From JABMQB01 sp963666575 (GTDB lineage Bacteria; Bacteroidota; Bacteroidia; Bacteroidales; Prolixibacteraceae): DNA of 64,000 bases. Position numbers and translations under genes: made by a program. Shown in pieces: positions 9,420-19,147 of this stretch. The notes beneath the pieces were generated by a model. It searched no databases. It had not been told where the DNA came from and was given only the letters and a program-made list of their open reading frames with translations. The number at the start of each line of letters is the position of its first letter. Position 1 is the stretch's first letter. The stretch covers positions 558,001-622,000 of the forward strand of contig CAXXYG010000027.1 in NCBI GenBank assembly GCA_963666575.2, written 5' to 3'.

Positions 9420-10346
9420 ATGGCGGAGGTAACAGGTTTATATATTAAAGCAAAAGAACTTGTCAACCTACTAGTTGAGAGAGCAAAAAAAGTAACACTC
9501 CCCTTTTTTGATGGAATGCCTATTTACAATGTTTCGATGTTTTTTTGGAGAAGTATTGTCGATGGCGCAATCACCACCCGGGCATCGGCTATCGCTTTTA
9601 GTTTTTTCCTGGCATTGTTCCCTTCCATTATTTTTATGTTTACCCTAATACCTTATATTCCTATTGAAAATTTTCAGGACCAGCTGTTGTTATTAATCAA
9701 TGATATAGTACCACAAAGCACCTATATTACCATTGAGGAAACTATCCACGATATTATTTTGGTGCCTCACAGTGGATTATTATCACTGGGATTTTTTATG
9801 GCATTAATCTTTTCGACTAACGGGATTGCCTCAATGATGAGCGCATTTGATGCCACTATACATACCTATACACGCCGTAATTGGGTTAGTCAGCGTATTA
9901 CTTCAATCATGTTGCTTTTTATTTTATGGGTGATGCTTACCGTTACTGTGGCATTAATAACAGGAGGGCAAATAGCTCAGGATTATTTAATTGAACACGA
10001 CATCATTAGAAAAAATATTGTCTTTTACCTTTTTACATTTGGTAAATGGATTATTATTGTTGCCCTGTTTTTCTTTGCCTACTCTTTCCTTTATTATTAT
10101 GCACCAGCTAAACGGTCAAAATTCAGGTTTATTTCGGCGGGAGGTTCATTAGCCACTGTTTTAAGCATATTTGCTATTATAGGCTTTACTTATTACATCA
10201 ATAATTTTGGGCAATACAATAAGTTATACGGGTCGATTGGTACTCTTCTTGTAATTCTCCTGATGATATATATAGTTTCGTTGATTTTACTGGTAGGATT
10301 CGAATTAAATGCCAGTATAAGGCAGGCTCATAAGGAAGTTGGCTAA
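9420..10346 (+). CDS. YihY/virulence factor BrkB family membrane protein
   Basis: I choose the ATG at 9420 because an AGGGG lies just upstream and the alternative TTG at 9399 would overlap the preceding gene. The resulting 308-residue protein has about six membrane helices. Family marks include the N-terminal DGAITTRASAIAFSFFLALFP segment region, a central block around FSTNGIASMMSAFD, and the C-terminal GSIGTLLVILLMIYIVSLILLVGFELNA region. BrkB/YihY proteins are inner-membrane proteins, once misnamed RNase BN; their transport role is not settled. Its stop codon overlaps the stop of the convergent rhomboid gene. Confidence 0.88.
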   Translation: MAEVTGLYIKAKELVNLLVERAKKVTLPFFDGMPIYNVSMFFWRSIVDGAITTRASAIAFSFFLALFPSIIFMFTLIPYIPIENFQDQLLLLINDIVPQSTYITIEETIHDIILVPHSGLLSLGFFMALIFSTNGIASMMSAFDATIHTYTRRNWVSQRITSIMLLFILWVMLTVTVALITGGQIAQDYLIEHDIIRKNIVFYLFTFGKWIIIVALFFFAYSFLYYYAPAKRSKFRFISAGGSLATVLSIFAIIGFTYYINNFGQYNKLYGSIGTLLVILLMIYIVSLILLVGFELNASIRQAHKEVG

Positions 10347-11218
10347 TTATTATTGCCACCATTTTTAAACAATAATTCCTTTTCCTTTTTTGTAAGGCTG
10401 TCGTACCCTGTTTTGCTAATTTTATCAAGTACTTTATTTATTTCAGCCTGGTTCTGCGATTTTTGCCGGTTGTATTCGTAATCATCGCGTGGAGGATTTT
10501 TGTGGGCTACTTTAACGTACGGCCGTGGTTTAAATAATGCGGCTAATTGATTAATCCATACAACAATAAATGCTCCGGTGTCCTTTCCTTTCCTTATTTG
10601 TAAAATGTAGAAATAGCCCCAAAGAGCACCACCCAAATGTGCAATATTACCTCCCGGATTAGATGTTGAAATTCCAATAACTGAAAGTAAAACATAAAAT
10701 ATAGCCACATATTTTAAAGGGAATTTTCCAATAAAAAACAGGTGAATTTCACGGTTAGGATCGTAAACAGCCAAAGCAACTAAAATTGCAAAAATGGAAG
10801 CTGAAGCACCCAGCAACAGTCCATTAACACCCTGGAAAACAGGAAAAACATTGTATGCAATTACGTACAGTAATCCGCCAGCCAACCCGCCAAGTATATA
10901 AAGACTTAACAATTTGTCGCCCTCAAAATGAGAAAGAAACATTTTCCCGAACCAATATAATCCCAACACATTAAAAATTACATGAAAAAAATCGAGGTGA
11001 AAAAACATATACGTAACCAGAGTCCATGGTTTATATATCAATGCCTCTGGATTTGCAGGAATTGCCAACCATTCAACAATAACAAACGGTTGCCCTGACA
11101 AATAAAATAATACATGCAATACCTTCACTGCCAGAAAAACTGACAGATTTATATAAATCAGCCGCGTTACAACTGACCCTAGCTTAAAGGAATTTTTTAT
11201 TTCATCAACAATACCCAT
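10343..11218 (-). CDS. Rhomboid-family intramembrane serine protease (downstream copy)
   Basis: This 291-residue protein has six membrane helices and the rhomboid catalytic pair: the serine in GASASIFAIL on helix 4 and the histidine in NIAHLGGALWGY on helix 6. Rhomboids cleave membrane helices within the bilayer. A hydrophilic C-terminal tail of about 70 residues, rich in Lys, Asp and Asn, follows the core. It is 3 bases downstream of a second rhomboid gene and is surely cotranscribed. The substrate is unknown. Confidence 0.9.
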   Translation of the reverse strand: MGIVDEIKNSFKLGSVVTRLIYINLSVFLAVKVLHVLFYLSGQPFVIVEWLAIPANPEALIYKPWTLVTYMFFHLDFFHVIFNVLGLYWFGKMFLSHFEGDKLLSLYILGGLAGGLLYVIAYNVFPVFQGVNGLLLGASASIFAILVALAVYDPNREIHLFFIGKFPLKYVAIFYVLLSVIGISTSNPGGNIAHLGGALWGYFYILQIRKGKDTGAFIVVWINQLAALFKPRPYVKVAHKNPPRDDYEYNRQKSQNQAEINKVLDKISKTGYDSLTKKEKELLFKNGGNNN

Positions 11219-11221
11219 TTC

Positions 11222-12037
11222 CTAATAAAAAGTATTTTTTGTTTTGTTCCAGTATTTTATCAAAATAAAACCAAATAACATACCTCCTAAATGGGCAAAG
11301 TGGGCAATACTTCCACCTGTTTGTGTAAATCCAAGGTACAATTCGATGGCTCCGTAACCCATTACAAAATATTTAGCTTTAATTGGAATTGGAGGAAATA
11401 ACAACATCAATTTTGTATTAGGAAACAACATACCAAATGCTAATAACACACCAAATACTGCTCCCGATGCTCCAACTGTAGGAATATCTATTTTCATTTG
11501 TAAAATACGCTCCATTAACCTTTGCCCTTCCATCGCGTAGGCATTATTTGTAGGATCGTTGTACCACGAGTTAATAAAATCAATTACCTGAGTTGATGGC
11601 CTTCCAAGATATTGTTTTACAAATACATCTAAGACATCAGGCGAAGGGGTATTCACAAAAGCTGATATAGCCGATTGCACATGAGAAATTTCAAGGTAAT
11701 TAACAAAAGTATGTAATGCCGCCGCTCCAATTCCGGTTACAAAAAAGTAAATTAAAAAACGCCTTGGCCCCCATACACTTTCCAAAACCCGGCCAAACAT
11801 GTATAAAGCAAACATGTTAAAGAATATGTGTGTTAATCCACCATGCATAAACATGTGAGTGACCACCTGGTGCAACATAAACTTATCGGAAGCAGGATTA
11901 TGAAGGCCCAAATAGGTTACCAGGTCGATGCCCATTTTTTCAAAGACCCATGTGGCAACAAATAAGAGAACATTGATAATTATAAGGTTTTTTACAACAG
12001 GAGGAATATTATTAAGTACTGGCTTAAATTGATTCAT
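11222..12037 (-). CDS. Rhomboid-family intramembrane serine protease (upstream copy)
   Basis: The 271-residue protein has the GASGAVFGVL serine motif and HFAHLGGMLFG histidine motif of active rhomboids, with the family's early HMFMHGGLTHIFFNM segment in helix 2. A 60-residue hydrophilic insert (about residues 115-175) between membrane helices is longer than in GlpG-type proteins. It is followed immediately by a paralogous rhomboid gene and preceded by mutL on the same strand, an arrangement I have seen described in Bacteroidota genomes. Confidence 0.9.
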   Translation of the reverse strand: MNQFKPVLNNIPPVVKNLIIINVLLFVATWVFEKMGIDLVTYLGLHNPASDKFMLHQVVTHMFMHGGLTHIFFNMFALYMFGRVLESVWGPRRFLIYFFVTGIGAAALHTFVNYLEISHVQSAISAFVNTPSPDVLDVFVKQYLGRPSTQVIDFINSWYNDPTNNAYAMEGQRLMERILQMKIDIPTVGASGAVFGVLLAFGMLFPNTKLMLLFPPIPIKAKYFVMGYGAIELYLGFTQTGGSIAHFAHLGGMLFGFILIKYWNKTKNTFY

Positions 12038-12108
12038 TATTGAAAATTTACATTTTTATTACAAGAGTCACTCCAAAAGTTTTATTTCCCCAATTTTACG
12101 ACATTATG

Positions 12109-13959
12109 TCATTTGAAAAAACTTTTTTCGATGTTTTCTATTGAAATTATAGATAAAACCTGTTTCCCGTCAGGTGAATAATTGGGAGACTCGCACATAA
12201 ACAAACTATCAATTAAATGATTCATCTCCTCGGGTTTTAATTCAACACCATAATTAATCGATGAAGCTTTAGCTAACGACAATGCCACCTGTTCCTGTGC
12301 CCTTGATTTAGCATTTATTGGCGAATTTTTATACTCCTCCAATAATTTTTCAATAATTCCTGTGGGAGAAGGATTATCTAAAATTCCAGGTGTCCCGTTT
12401 AAAATAAACGTATTGTTACCAAATTCACGTATGTCAAAACCAAGGCTTTTTAAATCGTCAAGCATTTCAATTAATAGAGCCGCATCAACCGGATTTAATT
12501 CAATTGTATGCGGGAATAATTGTTGTTGGCTGGCCACCGAATCGGATTTTAAAACCTGCAAAAACTTTTCGTACAAAATACGCTCCTGAGCCCTTTTCTG
12601 GTCTATAACCATCAATCCTGATTTAACAGGAGTCAGAATGTACTTGTTTTTTAATTGCATCATTTTTTTTCCCGAAAACTGTTTTTTATCATCCACAAAT
12701 AAGTGAGAATTATTTGTATTTAATAGGCTTGTATCAGGTTGTTTTTCGTTTTCAAATCCTTCGTACAATTTATCCCAATTCTGGGTATTCGATTTTTCTA
12801 AATCCGACTTACTTGAAAAATCAGATGAACTACTACTACTTTTATTTTCATTAAAAGGATTGTATTCTTGATCAATGCTAATTTCAGGCATTTTAAACAT
12901 TTCACCTGGCTTGGGTGATGTGGGAATTTCAATGCTCCCACTTTGGTCGAAATCAATAGATGGCACCACATTGTGTTTTCCCAGCGATTCCCTTACGCTG
13001 GCATGCACAATTTGCCATATTGCCTGCTCATCTTCAAATTTTATTTCAGTTTTTGTGGGATGTACATTTATATCAATCAATTCCGGATTTATTTCAAAAA
13101 ACAGAAAATAGGAAGGCACCGTTTCGGGAGGCAATAATTTATCAAAAGCCTGCATCACTGCCCGGTGAAAATACGGATGCCGCATGTATCGTTTATTCAC
13201 GAAAAAAAACTGTTCGCCCAATGTTTTTCGGGCAAATTTGGGTTGCCCAATAAACCCTGTAATTTTTACGATATTTGTATCAGTATCAACTGGGACGAGG
13301 CTCTGATTGATACTTTTCCCAAACATGGCAATAATTCGTTTTAAACAATTTGACTGGATCAAATCATACAATACCAAATTATTATGGTACAAGGCAATTG
13401 ATATATTCGGATTGGGTATGGCTATTCGCTGAATTTCGTATATAATCCGCTTTAACTCTGTACTATTCGATTTTAAGAATTTCCGACGCGCCGGTACATT
13501 AAAAAATAAATTTTTAATCTGGAATGAAGTGCCCTGATTGCATGCAGCAGGTTCCTGGGTAATTACCTCCGAACCATTAATATGTATAAACGTTCCTATT
13601 TCATCTTCAAAACGCCTGGTTTTTAATTCCACATCGGCAATGGCGGCTATTGAAGCAAGCGCTTCGCCCCTAAAACCCATTGTTCGAATAGCAAACAAAT
13701 CGTTAGCCGACCTGATTTTTGATGTGGCATGGCGCTCAAAAGCCAATCGGGCATCGGTGGGCGACATACCACACCCGTTATCACTTACCTGAATAAGTGT
13801 TTTCCCGGCATCTTTAATAACTACTTTAATTGATGTTGCACCTGAATCCAGTGCATTTTCAACCAATTCTTTAACAACTGACGCAGGGCGTTGAATCACC
13901 TCTCCGGCTGCTATTTGGTTGGCAACTGAGTCAGGCAACAGCTGAATTATGTCGCTCAC
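12109..13959 (-). CDS. mutL: DNA mismatch repair protein MutL
   Basis: The 616-residue product has the N-terminal GHKL ATPase domain (ELVENALDSGA, DNGCGM, the ATP-lid HATSKI and GFRGEAL) and a transducer domain, then a serine-rich linker (about 365-400) and a C-terminal dimerisation domain. MutL couples MutS mismatch recognition to strand excision. In the C-terminal domain the metal-binding DQHA(X)2E motif of endonuclease-type MutL reads DQKRAQER, and the later cysteine motif region reads CESPNYSPDGK rather than CPHGRP. Nicking activity is therefore doubtful. The next gene upstream is a small membrane protein 10 bases away. Confidence 0.94.
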   Translation of the reverse strand: MSDIIQLLPDSVANQIAAGEVIQRPASVVKELVENALDSGATSIKVVIKDAGKTLIQVSDNGCGMSPTDARLAFERHATSKIRSANDLFAIRTMGFRGEALASIAAIADVELKTRRFEDEIGTFIHINGSEVITQEPAACNQGTSFQIKNLFFNVPARRKFLKSNSTELKRIIYEIQRIAIPNPNISIALYHNNLVLYDLIQSNCLKRIIAMFGKSINQSLVPVDTDTNIVKITGFIGQPKFARKTLGEQFFFVNKRYMRHPYFHRAVMQAFDKLLPPETVPSYFLFFEINPELIDINVHPTKTEIKFEDEQAIWQIVHASVRESLGKHNVVPSIDFDQSGSIEIPTSPKPGEMFKMPEISIDQEYNPFNENKSSSSSSDFSSKSDLEKSNTQNWDKLYEGFENEKQPDTSLLNTNNSHLFVDDKKQFSGKKMMQLKNKYILTPVKSGLMVIDQKRAQERILYEKFLQVLKSDSVASQQQLFPHTIELNPVDAALLIEMLDDLKSLGFDIREFGNNTFILNGTPGILDNPSPTGIIEKLLEEYKNSPINAKSRAQEQVALSLAKASSINYGVELKPEEMNHLIDSLFMCESPNYSPDGKQVLSIISIENIEKSFFK

Positions 13960-13969
13960 AATTTAAGGT

Positions 13970-14266
13970 TTATGTAAAGAATAAAAAATAAGCTACAAGG
14001 CTCAAACTAACTATAAGTATCAGTAATCTGATATTTGAAGTTTTTCTGGCATCGGATGTTGATTTTGATGAAGGCCCTGCGGAAATCCTGAATTGCCCTT
14101 TTAAATTTGGCTTGAAGGGTCTATTCCTATCCTCTTCATCGACTATTCCGAGTTCCGTTTTCATTCTTTTCTCACGGTTTTCAGACTCCTCTTTTTGAGG
14201 GTCCCAGTACCTTGGATTAATATTAAATTGCCTTCCTTTTGGTAAATGAAAAAATTTTAGTGCCAT
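13970..14266 (-). CDS. Small tail-anchored protein of unknown function
   Basis: I take the ATG at 14266, giving 98 residues starting MALKFFHLPKGRQFN, because the upstream TTG would add a poor extension. The protein has a charged N-terminal two thirds, including NPRYWDPQKEE, and a single C-terminal membrane helix (about 78-96). This resembles small tail-anchored Bacteroidota proteins often found beside mutL. No function can be assigned. It ends 10 bases before mutL and is probably cotranscribed with it. Confidence 0.7.
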   Translation of the reverse strand: MALKFFHLPKGRQFNINPRYWDPQKEESENREKRMKTELGIVDEEDRNRPFKPNLKGQFRISAGPSSKSTSDARKTSNIRLLILIVSLSLVAYFLFFT

Positions 14267-14351
14267 GACTGTTTCTGTTTTTCTTACCTGCAAAGATAAC
14301 TTTTATTTGAAAAAAAACGTGTAACTTATCCTAAGTCAATAGTGATTCCAA

Positions 14352-15433
14352 TTAATCCATTTTAAAACAAAATGCCCCCGGAATAATTCCAACTTTTAGT
14401 GAATCAATTTTTGCTCCTGAAGATGTAAATCGGTAAACTAAACCTTTTTGCATAAAATCAATGGCATCCGACACATAAATTATTGAGGTAACTGGTTCAA
14501 TTCCCAAACTATAGAATAATTTAGCGCCTTCACTAATTATTGGATTTTCTGGGAAAAAATCGGAAGTTACCGGCATCTTGTAAATACCACGTTTTTCTGA
14601 ATCTGCCATCTGCCAACTTCCGTTTATAAAAAACAATGTGTCTTTTGTACTGTTTAGTTTAAGCTCCGAAGGAGAATCGGACAAAGAAGGAAAAACAAAC
14701 CGTTTTTCAATTGCCATATTTTCGGGATTAACACGCACCAATTCGGCATTTTCCTGGCCAAATGGAGTTCCGGCAATTCCTCCATCAGAAAGAATCCATA
14801 ATTTATTATGTTTATCTAATACAATACTATTGGGCTGTTTGGCAATAGATATTGAATCAACCAGTTTATCCTGATTGGTATCAATTTTATACAATTTATC
14901 ATTAAACGACCAGCTTGTAGCATAGACAAATCCGTTGTACTGAACCATTTGTTCAGTGCTATTACCAATGGTAATTTGCCCCGAAACAGTATTACTAACA
15001 AGGTCAACTATCGAAATTTGTGGGCTGTATAAATCCGAAACATAGGCTTTTGTTTCCGAAAGAATCTCAATATACCTCGGCGAAATTAAATCGGAGATAG
15101 TCGCTTCATGCTTAAAAGTGGTTGTGTTTATCACAAATATTTTTCCAGAATTATTTACAACCACGTAACCCCGATTGCCTTTTATTTTCATTGAATAAGC
15201 TACATCTCCCAATGGAAATCCGTTGGTATTGTAAAATACCTGATTTGATATTCATTATTTTGTAAATCGAAAAATGAAAGTGAAGCATTGCCGTATGTAA
15301 AATTCCCCTCGTTAATAACAAACACGCCACTTTCTGTTTTATATTCTTCAACTGACGGCACCTCGTCCTTTGAACAGGCATAAAATAATAACCCGATGCA
15401 AATAAAATATACTATTCGTAAAACTTTATACAT
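14352..15433 (-). pseudogene. YncE/BtuG-like surface propeller lipoprotein, single frameshift
   Basis: The coding region is split into an N-terminal piece (15433 to about 15250) and a C-terminal piece (about 15250 to 14352) in another frame. The N-terminal piece has a lipobox ending in FYACSKD. The second piece, read from the overlap, gives QVFYNTNGFPLGDVAYS, the expected continuation for this family. Restoring one base near 15249-15252 gives a continuous 360-residue propeller with repeated VYVSD/IVLD-type strands. It lies directly after a BtuB-like receptor gene, as the surface B12-binding propeller BtuG does in Bacteroides; cobalamin binding here is an inference. The break may be a real mutation or a sequence error. 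Confidence 0.72.
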
Positions 15434-15442
15434 ACTGAATTT

Positions 15443-17395
15443 TTAAAATGACACCTTTGTTTGAAACATAAAACTCCGCCCGGGCATTGGGCGCCATAAA
15501 ATTGCCTGGTATGTTTTGCCCAATACATTTTCAACTTTTAATTGCATATCAACAGTTATTTTCCTGAATAAAAAACTCTTGCCAATTGTAGCATTGTGTA
15601 ATGTATAAGCCTGCAATCGGTGCCGACTCGTTTCATTACTTGAGGTTGTAAAACGTTCTCCTGTAAATGCCGCATCGTACGTTACAAATGTTTTTTTATA
15701 CAAAACCTTTAATAATCCATTGGCTTTATGCAGTGGAATATAAATTAATTGTTTGCCCTTCGAATTATCTCCTAAGGTTGTTTCGCCCTGATTTGTAGTC
15801 CGGGTAAAAGCATAATTCCCTGAAAAATCAATTCTAAAATTTCCTGAAATAAAATTCCCCATCAAAGAATATTCAATACCTCGTGCCAACACCTCTTTAA
15901 TATTATCGGGGCGCCAATACCTGAACTCCGACGGGCGCCAAATAATCCAATCGTCTATTCTTGAAACATAACCCGACAATCCGGTTTTTAGAAAAAGTGT
16001 TTTAGTGAATTTTTTTGAAAATCCTACAGATATATCTGCTGAATACCCTTTTTCAGGTTTTAGGCCAGGATTTCCTCCAGGCTGCCAATACAAATCGTTA
16101 AGCGTTGGTTGATGGTAATTCCTCGTGAAATTTGAGGTAATATTTAATTGTTTATTTAACAAATCCAACTCCCATCCTACCGAAGGCATCAAAGGCATTA
16201 ATTTCCTATCTACTAGCTCGTTACGCAACAATCCATATGTTGAAAAAATATTACTAAAACTGTGGTGAAGGCTAATAGTTGCCCCCATCTCAGTTCGGGA
16301 AGCATCCATACCGATTTTTTCTTTTTTATCAAATTGCGATACATTGTTATAATTTAGGTTTAATACTGAATTAATTACGGTATTCTCGGTTAAAGAAACT
16401 TCTACCTTGAATTTGTTAAAAAAACTATTGGTTTTACTTTCCGAATTATAGTTAAGCAATGTTCCCAAATCGGTTTGATTGGCTAAATAATAATCGAGGC
16501 TGGTAAAGGAAAAACCAAAGGTTAGCTCTGACTTAAATCTCCCCGCATATTTTTTCCAACTTCCTGAAAACCTTAAATTACTGTCTTGCTGATTTTCATC
16601 TCTTCCTTTTCCCTGATACGACATAATTGCCGGCAAATTCCGATCGGTATGCCCCAACCATGTATGAAACGAAATTATATCATTCTGTTTTGTGCGAAAA
16701 TATAAATCAATCAAACCTCCCCATTTGTAATAATCGGCATTTTTTTGTTCCTGATTATTCCACAACCCATTAGCCGTATTCAGGAAATCAAAATCGTTTT
16801 CAGAATCTTCATAAAATAACCGCACACGTGTTTGAATTATTTGGTTCCCTCCTCCAATTTTCACAAAAGTTTGATTGGAAGAAAAACTACCTATTCCCTG
16901 AATAACAGAGCCATAGATTTTCTTATTCCAAACAGGCACTGAACTGATTGACACACTTCCTCCCAAAGCCCCACTGCCCAACGACAAAGAGCTCCCACCA
17001 TGGAACAGTTCAACTTTGTCGGCAAAATAAACAGGTATCAACGAAAAATCGACCTGGCCCACCATCGGATTATTAATGTTTATTCCATTCCATTCAACCT
17101 GTGTATGCGAAGCTGCTGTTCCCCGGAACGAAGCTGTTGCCAAAGCACCTTTGCCATACGATTTTATAAAAACAGGGCTGTACCGTGATAGTAATTCAGA
17201 AAGCGAAACATCAATCGTTTGTTGCAAAACCATTGAATCGATACGCGTAATAACCAATCCCTTTTGGGGAAGTTGGCGATTAGCCACTATCTGAATTTCA
17301 TTTATCTGAATAGTGGTATCATTCAGATTTTGTGCCTTCGCCCCAAACAAAACAGCATGTATTAAAATTATATGTAAAACTATTTTTTTAACCAC
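15443..17395 (-). CDS. TonB-dependent receptor, BtuB-like (cobalamin uptake)
   Basis: The 650-residue protein has a signal peptide (about 1-21), a plug domain (about 30-160, with LSELLSRYSPVFIKSYG, ATASFRGTAASHTQVEWNG and SGALGGSVSI) and a C-terminal 22-strand barrel ending in an aromatic residue (FMFQTKVSF). There is no N-terminal carboxypeptidase-like extension of the SusC type. Transport across the outer membrane would be driven by TonB. The substrate is inferred to be cobalamin or a relative because the operon is led by a cobalamin riboswitch and followed by a YncE-like lipoprotein. It starts 8 bases after the T9SS protein gene's stop, so it is cotranscribed. Confidence 0.86.
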   Translation of the reverse strand: MVKKIVLHIILIHAVLFGAKAQNLNDTTIQINEIQIVANRQLPQKGLVITRIDSMVLQQTIDVSLSELLSRYSPVFIKSYGKGALATASFRGTAASHTQVEWNGININNPMVGQVDFSLIPVYFADKVELFHGGSSLSLGSGALGGSVSISSVPVWNKKIYGSVIQGIGSFSSNQTFVKIGGGNQIIQTRVRLFYEDSENDFDFLNTANGLWNNQEQKNADYYKWGGLIDLYFRTKQNDIISFHTWLGHTDRNLPAIMSYQGKGRDENQQDSNLRFSGSWKKYAGRFKSELTFGFSFTSLDYYLANQTDLGTLLNYNSESKTNSFFNKFKVEVSLTENTVINSVLNLNYNNVSQFDKKEKIGMDASRTEMGATISLHHSFSNIFSTYGLLRNELVDRKLMPLMPSVGWELDLLNKQLNITSNFTRNYHQPTLNDLYWQPGGNPGLKPEKGYSADISVGFSKKFTKTLFLKTGLSGYVSRIDDWIIWRPSEFRYWRPDNIKEVLARGIEYSLMGNFISGNFRIDFSGNYAFTRTTNQGETTLGDNSKGKQLIYIPLHKANGLLKVLYKKTFVTYDAAFTGERFTTSSNETSRHRLQAYTLHNATIGKSFLFRKITVDMQLKVENVLGKTYQAILWRPMPGRSFMFQTKVSF

Positions 17396-17403
17396 TTCCT
17401 GAA

Positions 17404-18819
17404 TTAGTGTTTTAATATTTTATAAGTGCTTATTTGGTTAAAAAGGACCACCTTTAAAATGTATATTCCATCCGGAAAATTTTGAACATCAAACTCTTCA
17501 AAATCGCCACATCTGGTTTTAAAAATTAACTCTTGCCCGTTTAGATTTTGGATACTTATTGTAGCATCTTTAATATTCTCAACCTTTAACCAGTTAAAAA
17601 CAGGATTTGGAAAAACCTTAATATCAGCAGAATATAACTCCTGGAGTTTCGTTGAAGTTGCTGTATTTACAAATGTTTGAATCGAAGTTTTTATTTCAGG
17701 ATTACTTTCCAACTCAGCCGTAATAATCAATGCTCCTGATCCGTTTACAACCAATTTATCATTTTCATCAATCACCGCCCATTCCTGATTGGTTGACCAA
17801 TTTATTTTTGTTATCCGGTTTAATCGTCCTGTATCAAAAGCATAAGCTTCCAATTGAATTTTTCCCGGTTCAATTTCAACAGGTAAATCTTTTATAACTA
17901 CCGATTCTGTTTCACCGGTAATCAGCGAATTTGCTTCAACTATAATAGCCCCGGTTATTTCAGTAGAAAGTTCTCCCAGATAACTTGCCTGTTGGTTGGT
18001 GGCATTGTATACTTTTATAAAATCTATTTCTTCCAGATCGATATAATTCCCCAGCGAATCGACTGCCCAACTAATATCAAATGCATCGCCTCCTGCATTC
18101 TCCTTTTCAGGAGTATATGGATTATCAGGAACAGTAAATGGAGCACTGCCACGTAAATTATTATCGGCGTATCCAAAACCACGCCTATAGGATTTTACCT
18201 GTACTCCACTTACAGAATCAACAGATGGAAAAATTCGTGAACCATTAAAAACAAGGCTGTCGGAATTAATTCCAGGAAATAAAACGGAATCAGGGAAATA
18301 AGGTTGTTCATGGAACTCATTAGCCCAAATAGCTCCTGATTTTCCAAAATTATCTTTCCAAAACACGTCTGCAGCATTTTCAGATTTTGGATTAAAATAC
18401 GTCACCGAATAATCAGGAATGGTCGAAGAAAAATAATAATCACTTCCTGCCAGTTCATACCATTTATCATCGGGCAAACCATTCTTATTTTCATCATTCA
18501 TTACCAAAACAATACCCGGTTCCGACCAATCAGGCAATGCATTTCCCAAAATTGTAAAATCGACACCATAAGGATTGTTAGGATGATTTTTTACCGGTTC
18601 GGCAAATTTAAATACAATATATCCACCAAAACCTCCCAGCGATACCAATCCTGAAGTACTGTTAACAATTGATTGAGCAGCTTCGGGAGTACCCGATGCC
18701 GCTATATTTATTAATTGCCCCGGAGCAGGTTTATACTCCAATACCTCAGAAATAGTTTGTGAAAAAAGGTTCAAACTTAAACTACAAGTAAATAACGCAA
18801 CCACTCCCAACAATTTCAT
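17404..18819 (-). CDS. T9SS-sorted cell-surface protein of the B12 operon
   Basis: I start at the ATG at 18819 (471 residues) rather than a TTG two codons upstream. A signal peptide covers about 1-20. The body contains a large domain of unknown fold with many Asp/Gly turns and a segment NAGGDAFDISWAVDSLGNYIDL region, followed by an Ig-like stretch (about 290-385). The last 75 residues are a type A sorting domain: VFPNPVFNWLKVEN, then ISIQNLNGQEL, then FPDGIYILKVV. As first gene after the cobalamin riboswitch it probably captures or processes corrinoids at the cell surface. Bacteroides B12 loci also carry large surface proteins here, but those I recall are lipoproteins. Function is inferred from context. 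Confidence 0.78.
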   Translation of the reverse strand: MKLLGVVALFTCSLSLNLFSQTISEVLEYKPAPGQLINIAASGTPEAAQSIVNSTSGLVSLGGFGGYIVFKFAEPVKNHPNNPYGVDFTILGNALPDWSEPGIVLVMNDENKNGLPDDKWYELAGSDYYFSSTIPDYSVTYFNPKSENAADVFWKDNFGKSGAIWANEFHEQPYFPDSVLFPGINSDSLVFNGSRIFPSVDSVSGVQVKSYRRGFGYADNNLRGSAPFTVPDNPYTPEKENAGGDAFDISWAVDSLGNYIDLEEIDFIKVYNATNQQASYLGELSTEITGAIIVEANSLITGETESVVIKDLPVEIEPGKIQLEAYAFDTGRLNRITKINWSTNQEWAVIDENDKLVVNGSGALIITAELESNPEIKTSIQTFVNTATSTKLQELYSADIKVFPNPVFNWLKVENIKDATISIQNLNGQELIFKTRCGDFEEFDVQNFPDGIYILKVVLFNQISTYKILKH

Positions 18820-18920
18820 TGCCAATCAATTTATTAATTAAAAAATTGCGGGAAAGTTGAAAAAAAGGAAAAAATGCAGTTTCCGTTTTCGCCCCTGTTC
18901 TCCGCAGGTAACAATAACAA

Positions 18921-19102
18921 ATAATTAATTGGCAGGTCTTCTGACTTACTTCGTTGTTTCCGCCTTCCCATTCACAAAAAAGTGACAGTGGCATTGTGAA
19001 AACAAACTACTGAAGCTTACAGCAGCGGGAACTGTTGCCGACTTTCACGGCATTCCCTTTTAATCATTCACTGTTGAAAGTGAATTTTGAACCAACTTAA
19101 TT
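18921..19102 (-). ncRNA. Cobalamin (B12) riboswitch
   Basis: Read on the minus strand, the region contains the conserved GGGAATGCCGTGAAAGTCGG core, then CCCGCTGCTGTAA, a GCCACTG element, and the B12 box GTCAGAAGACCTGCC (18931-18947). An outer stem is supported by AATTAAGTTGG near 19092-19102 and CCAATTAATT near 18923-18932. All conserved blocks come in the standard order. It sits about 100 bases upstream of the first uptake gene and should repress the operon when adenosylcobalamin or a related cobalamin is bound. Confidence 0.95.
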
Positions 19103-19147
19103 TGTACAAATGTACTATTAATTGTAAGTTTTTAAACTAAATAACTT

